Shown here in pieces: positions 60,075 through 64,000 of a stretch of DNA of 64,000 bases (the stretch's first letter is position 1; each line of letters begins with the position of its first letter). The position numbers and the translations under genes were made by a program. The notes beneath the pieces were generated by a model. It was not told the origin of the DNA and ran no database searches. It saw nothing but the letters and a program-made list of their open reading frames with translations. The stretch comes from Balaenoptera acutorostrata (Eukaryota > Chordata > Mammalia > Artiodactyla > Balaenopteridae). Where the stretch lies: positions 66,361,603 to 66,425,602 of the forward strand of contig NC_080081.1 of assembly GCF_949987535.1 (NCBI RefSeq). Direction: 5' to 3'.

Positions 60075-60355
60075 CAGAACTGACCTTTTAGAATGTTTTA
60101 AATTCTGCCACCTTTGGATATCTGAGGATGCCCACTGGGCGTTTATATGGAGGGGAGTTTTAGTGTCTGTATGTGAATCAAATCGAAGAGTGCAAATTCT
60201 CCACTTTATTTAACCAATCCCTTTATACTGTGCTTACCTACCATGTTCACTCAATCCTCTCCCCTATTTAACTTTCCCCAGTACAGTGGAAAGGAAAATT
60301 AACTCACCTGGAATTCAGTAAATTATAGTGAAGCTTTTAAAAAGTGTTGACTTTT

Positions 60356-60679
60356 TTTTAATAAATTTATTTGTATTATTTATTTACTTTTGGCTGTTTT
60401 GGGTCTTCGTTGCTGCGTGTGGGTTTGTCTAGTTGTGGTGGCGAGCGGGGGCTACTCTTCATTGCGGTGCACAGGCTTCTCATTGCAGTGGCTTCTCTTG
60501 TTGCGGAGCATGGGCTCTAGGCGCGCGGGCTTCAGTAGTTGTGGCGCACAGGCTCAGTAGTTGTGGCACACGGGCTTAGTTGCTCCGCGGCATGTGGGAT
60601 CTTCCCAGACCAGGGATCAAACCCGTGTCCCCTGCATTGGCAGGCAGATTCTTAACCACTGCGCCACCAGGGAAGTCCC
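60356..60679 (-). mobile_element. CHR-2 SINE
   Basis: Antisense copy; target duplication TAAAAAGTGTTGACTTTT at 60338-60355 and 60680-60697 with one mismatch. Confidence 0.97.
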
Positions 60680-60752
60680 TAAAAAGTATTGACTTTTTAT
60701 CCTCGGCACAGACCCACTGAGTCTCTTAAGACTGAGGAAGAGGAAGATCTAT

Positions 60753-60841
60753 ATTAAAAAGGAAAGAAAGAAACGAGAAAGGAAGGGTGGGAGGGAAGAA
60801 AGGAAAGGAAACGTTTTAAAAGGAAGAAAGGAAGAAAGAAA
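60753..60841. repeat. GA-rich low-complexity tract
   Basis: Nearly pure purine run of GAAA/GGAA units, able to form triplex-type structures. Confidence 0.9.
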
Positions 60842-60895
60842 ATGCTCCCTGCATATTTTCTTTTACTACTAAACAATTTTGGGAGTCTCTAATCC

Positions 60896-61058
60896 AGTGG
60901 TTTTTCAAAGTTATTCCTCAACGCAGAACTTCACCATCACCTGGAAACTTGTTAGAAATGTAGATTCTCAGGCCCCGCCATAGGCCCACTGAATTGGAAA
61001 TTCTGAGGGTGAGGCCCAGCAAACTGTGTTTTAACAAGTCCTCCAGAAGCTTCTGATG
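60896..61058 (+). mobile_element. MER5-like hAT element
   Basis: CAGTGGTTTTTCAAAGTTAT start, CACCATCACCTGGAAACTTG, and GGGTGAGGCCCAGCAAACTG fit MER5A/B. Confidence 0.8.
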
Positions 61059-61215
61059 TGTGTTGACATTTGTGTCCTATTGCTCTGTGTTTTTCAGTAA
61101 AAGCACATCCATATGTGATAGGCCCCAAAGAGAAGCTTCATTTCTACAGTAATTTTGTTATTCTTTCTCTCTGGTTCTCACAAACCCAAGGAGGTTGTAA
61201 TAAAATAAATGTATC

Positions 61216-61515
61216 GGGCTTCCCTGGTGGGGCAGTGGTTGAGAGTCTGCCTGCTAATGCAGGGGACACGGGTTCGGGCCCTGGTCTGGGAGGATCCCGC
61301 GTGCCGCGGAGAGACTGGGCCCGTGAGCCACAACTACTGAGCCTGCGCGTCTGGAGCCTGTGCTCCGCAACAGGGAAGGCCGCGATAGTGAGGGGCCCGC
61401 GCACCGCGATGAAGAGTGGCCCCCGCTTGCCGCGACTGGAGAGGGCCCTCGCACAGAGACGGGGACCCAACACAGCCAAGAATAAATAAATAAATAAATA
61501 AATATTTTTAAAAAA
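61216..61515 (+). mobile_element. CHR-2 SINE
   Basis: Very GC-rich copy with B box GGTTCGGGCCC and CTAATGC head variant; target duplication AAATGTATC (61207-61215 and 61516-61524). Confidence 0.97.
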
Positions 61516-61529
61516 AAATGTATCAAAAG

Positions 61530-62942
61530 TGGAATTTGTATTATGGTTATTGCATACATGCTTCATTAATTTCCTAGCTTATGGTACAATATATGTGTTA
61601 TTTACCTGTATACCTCACAGCAAAAATTAGTATAATGCCTCATACCGTCAATAAATATTTATTAATGAACAAATAAACTTTTCTCTTATAAAAAGCAAGT
61701 TTTCTGTTTGGAATTTACAAATGCATCCAGTTAGGATGGTGGATCTTTAATTACTATTTGGTGGGCACATGTTCATCTAATGTTTCAAACGTGATATATA
61801 TGTGTTTATAGCTAAGTGGAAGTTAATTACCACGATCAAGAAAAACAATTCAAAAAAGCATCCTACTAACTTTGGATCAACAGCATCCTTTTTTCATACT
61901 AGGGAAAATCAGTCTTAGTTCAGTCCCAGGTCCTTAAAATATACTCAGTAAATCATGACTGATGATGACAATATTGATATCAGGGTTATCATGCCTTTAG
62001 ATACAAATCTCATTTGGGAAATTTTATGTCATTCCTGGCAACCTAAAACAAATTTATGCTGGTCAGAAATTGGAAAATAATCAAACACAGACAGTTATGA
62101 GCAATTTCTCTCACGATTACAGACTTATGGCTCAGTTCATCAATATTTGAATTACATGTGTGTAGCTCAATGGTTGTTAAACCATTTCTCTACAAACTAC
62201 AAATTAATATTAATGAGAAATTCAGTGGCATTCAGCAGCAGCATTCTGTCACTGTACTAGAGTAATCATTGATTTTTATTTTAAATATTAATGCAATGCA
62301 ATTTTTGTCAGCTTAAAGCAGTAATCTCACAGAAACAGCAAGACCTAAGTCAGGTGAGAGTCTATTACAGGAGGTTTGAAAGCAAAGCTGTCAATAGTGA
62401 CTGGTTAGTAAAATTGGAATTGCTCTCCAGCAATTGGCATATGATTATGAACAATTCCCTCCTAATGAATAGCTGACCCCTGGGGTTATTTGGTTTGCAG
62501 TTTGGGGCCAATCTGTTTCAAGAGCTGCCTAGTGTCAGAGATGGAGTGGTTCATTCTGAACAAGAAATTCAGTCGTGAGGCCAAGGAACAGAGCCACCAA
62601 AACCAGCTGGCACTTTGTACCAGAGGAGAGAAGAGCAGAGAGAAAAGCTTGGGAAGGTGTGACAATAGGTGAAGAGCAACCTTTGCGATGAACCAACATA
62701 TTGGTGTGAGAGGCCTGATAAAATATGGATGTGTGTTATTGAGCCAGCCCTACTCTTTACGTCTGAAGGAGCAAAAACAGTGTGCTCTAATAATCTCAGA
62801 GTAAACAGATTTTTCTTAAGGGGAGGTTCTTTAATCAAAACATGATTCCAAAGCCTAATTAGCAGAAACCACACCCAATCTCTCTTTGGGACCTCAGACC
62901 AGAAAACATACCAGATGAATGATGATATAAAAGGAGAAATCC
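61530..62942. other. Repeat-poor intergenic sequence
   Basis: About 1.4 kb between two SINEs. 61640-61690 may be a MIR/L2 end (CAATAAATATTTATTAATGA). From about 61870 nothing repetitive is evident and there is no coding frame above 65 codons. Confidence 0.6.
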
Positions 62943-63286
62943 GGGGCTTCCCTGGTGGCGCAGTGGTTAAGAATCGCCTGCCAATGCAGGGGACACGGGA
63001 TCCAGCCCTGGTCCGGGAAGATCCCACATGCTGTGCAGCAACTAAACCCATGCGCCACAACTACTGAGCCTGCAAGCCACAACTACTGAAGCCCGTGCAG
63101 CTAGAGCCCGTGCTCCGCAACAAGAGAAGCCACGGCGATGAGAAACCCATGCACCGCAACGAAGAGTGGCCCCCACTCACCGCAACCAGAGAAAGCCCAC
63201 GCACAGCAACAAAGACCCAACACAGCCAAAAATAAATAAATAAAATAAATAAATTTATTTAAACATTTTTTTAAATAAATAAATAA
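62943..63286 (+). mobile_element. CHR-2 SINE (two modules)
   Basis: Target duplication ATAAAAGGAGAAATCC at 62927-62942 and 63287-63302, perfect. Long (AAAT)n tail. Confidence 0.98.
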
Positions 63287-63302
63287 ATAAAAGGAGAAAT
63301 CC

Positions 63303-64000
63303 TCTCTTGCACAATTCCAGGCTATCCCTTGAAGGCCTATTTCTAAAGCTTATTTTCTATTTTTTAGGGTAAAGGATAGCCACTGTTATTGTTACTAACA
63401 CTAAAAAGCTTATAAATCACCTGCCTCTGATAGGAAATTGACATCAAAATAAAAATTACTGGTGAAGTATATGTCTACATACTTTGCCATGCTTGATACA
63501 AATTTACAATGATGGATTTTTAAATTGAAAATTTCTTTTAAAGTCACTGATGTTCCTCATTCCCATGTAACTTTATAAAGCAATGTAAAATTTTTGTAAG
63601 CTCTTTTTTTCTTAAAGAAAAAAATGAAAATGCCATAACATGCCACTGCATTTGTTTTAATTCCACATGTTAATTAACCTTGTTTTCTGAAGCAATAGAT
63701 GTCAATTTACAGGGTGATTTACTTAAAAAATAGAAAGCAAACTTAATTATTTGTTGAAATTATGGTACCCTACAACAGATAAGGGATAATTTAAATTAAG
63801 TATAACAAAAGAACATCTAGTTAACTTCTAGGCAATGACATTAATGATTTAATAATGAGTTTTTTTCCCCACCAGAGATAGGAGATTAAAATGCAGATAT
63901 TGAACAGAAAAATTAGTGCATGTTATTGAGGCTAATATTTCCATTTGCTTCCAGTTGGTGTAAACAATACACCTTGGTAAAGCCTTATGTTTAATTCAAA
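63303..64000. other. AT-rich intergenic sequence
   Basis: Nothing recognised: no open frame of note, no named repeat. Confidence 0.8.

Noticed and set aside
61070..61566. About 140-codon frames on both strands
   Set aside because: They run through a GC-rich CHR-2 SINE; similar SINE frames recur at 29688-30128, 37575-37917, 45142-45635, 49041-49567 and elsewhere.
6816..63286. Repeated GC-rich blocks as a CRISPR-like array
   Set aside because: The repeats are dispersed SINEs with target duplications, not regularly spaced direct repeats with spacers.

Overview
The window is mammalian nuclear DNA, almost certainly from a cetacean. It carries 18 tRNA-derived SINEs of the CHR-1/CHR-2 type (Cetacea-Hippo-Ruminantia), each with A/B-box heads and many with clear target-site duplications. 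I see no ruminant Bov-tA/BovB, pig PRE or primate Alu copies. Old mammalian repeats (MIR, L2, L1M, MER5, MER20, MER2/Tigger, MLT1-like and other LTRs) fill the rest.

The only confirmed gene is COG6, on the minus strand. I reconstructed 17 consecutive coding exons between 47235 (start ATG) and 1492. All have AG/GT splice sites and compatible phases, and they join to exactly 582 codons with no stop. The last two coding exons (about 75 codons if the protein has the usual 657 residues) lie beyond the left edge. COG6 is a lobe B subunit of the conserved oligomeric Golgi complex, which tethers retrograde vesicles within the Golgi.

Layout: 1-1491 is the intron after exon 17. Exons 17 to 14 lie at 1492-6082. 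A 14-kb, repeat-rich intron 13 spans 6083-20129. Exons 13 to 8 lie at 20130-29019, including a 78-bp intron 9. Exons 7 to 3 lie at 32287-40835, exon 2 at 44843-44986, and exon 1 inside a CpG island (about 46760-47460) with a perfect NRF1-type palindrome. From 47460 to 64000 is intergenic sequence with one candidate divergent exon at 47849-47962 (a 38-codon ORF with good splice sites), many SINEs, a 5'-inverted L1, and an LTR that pairs with a same-family LTR in intron 13 in opposite orientation.

I see no CRISPR array, operon, prokaryotic feature or unmistakable new system. The candidate divergent microexon is the most worthwhile lead. Other points of interest are the SINE subfamily structure, inverted repeat pairs, and the AT-rich palindromic block beside the promoter.
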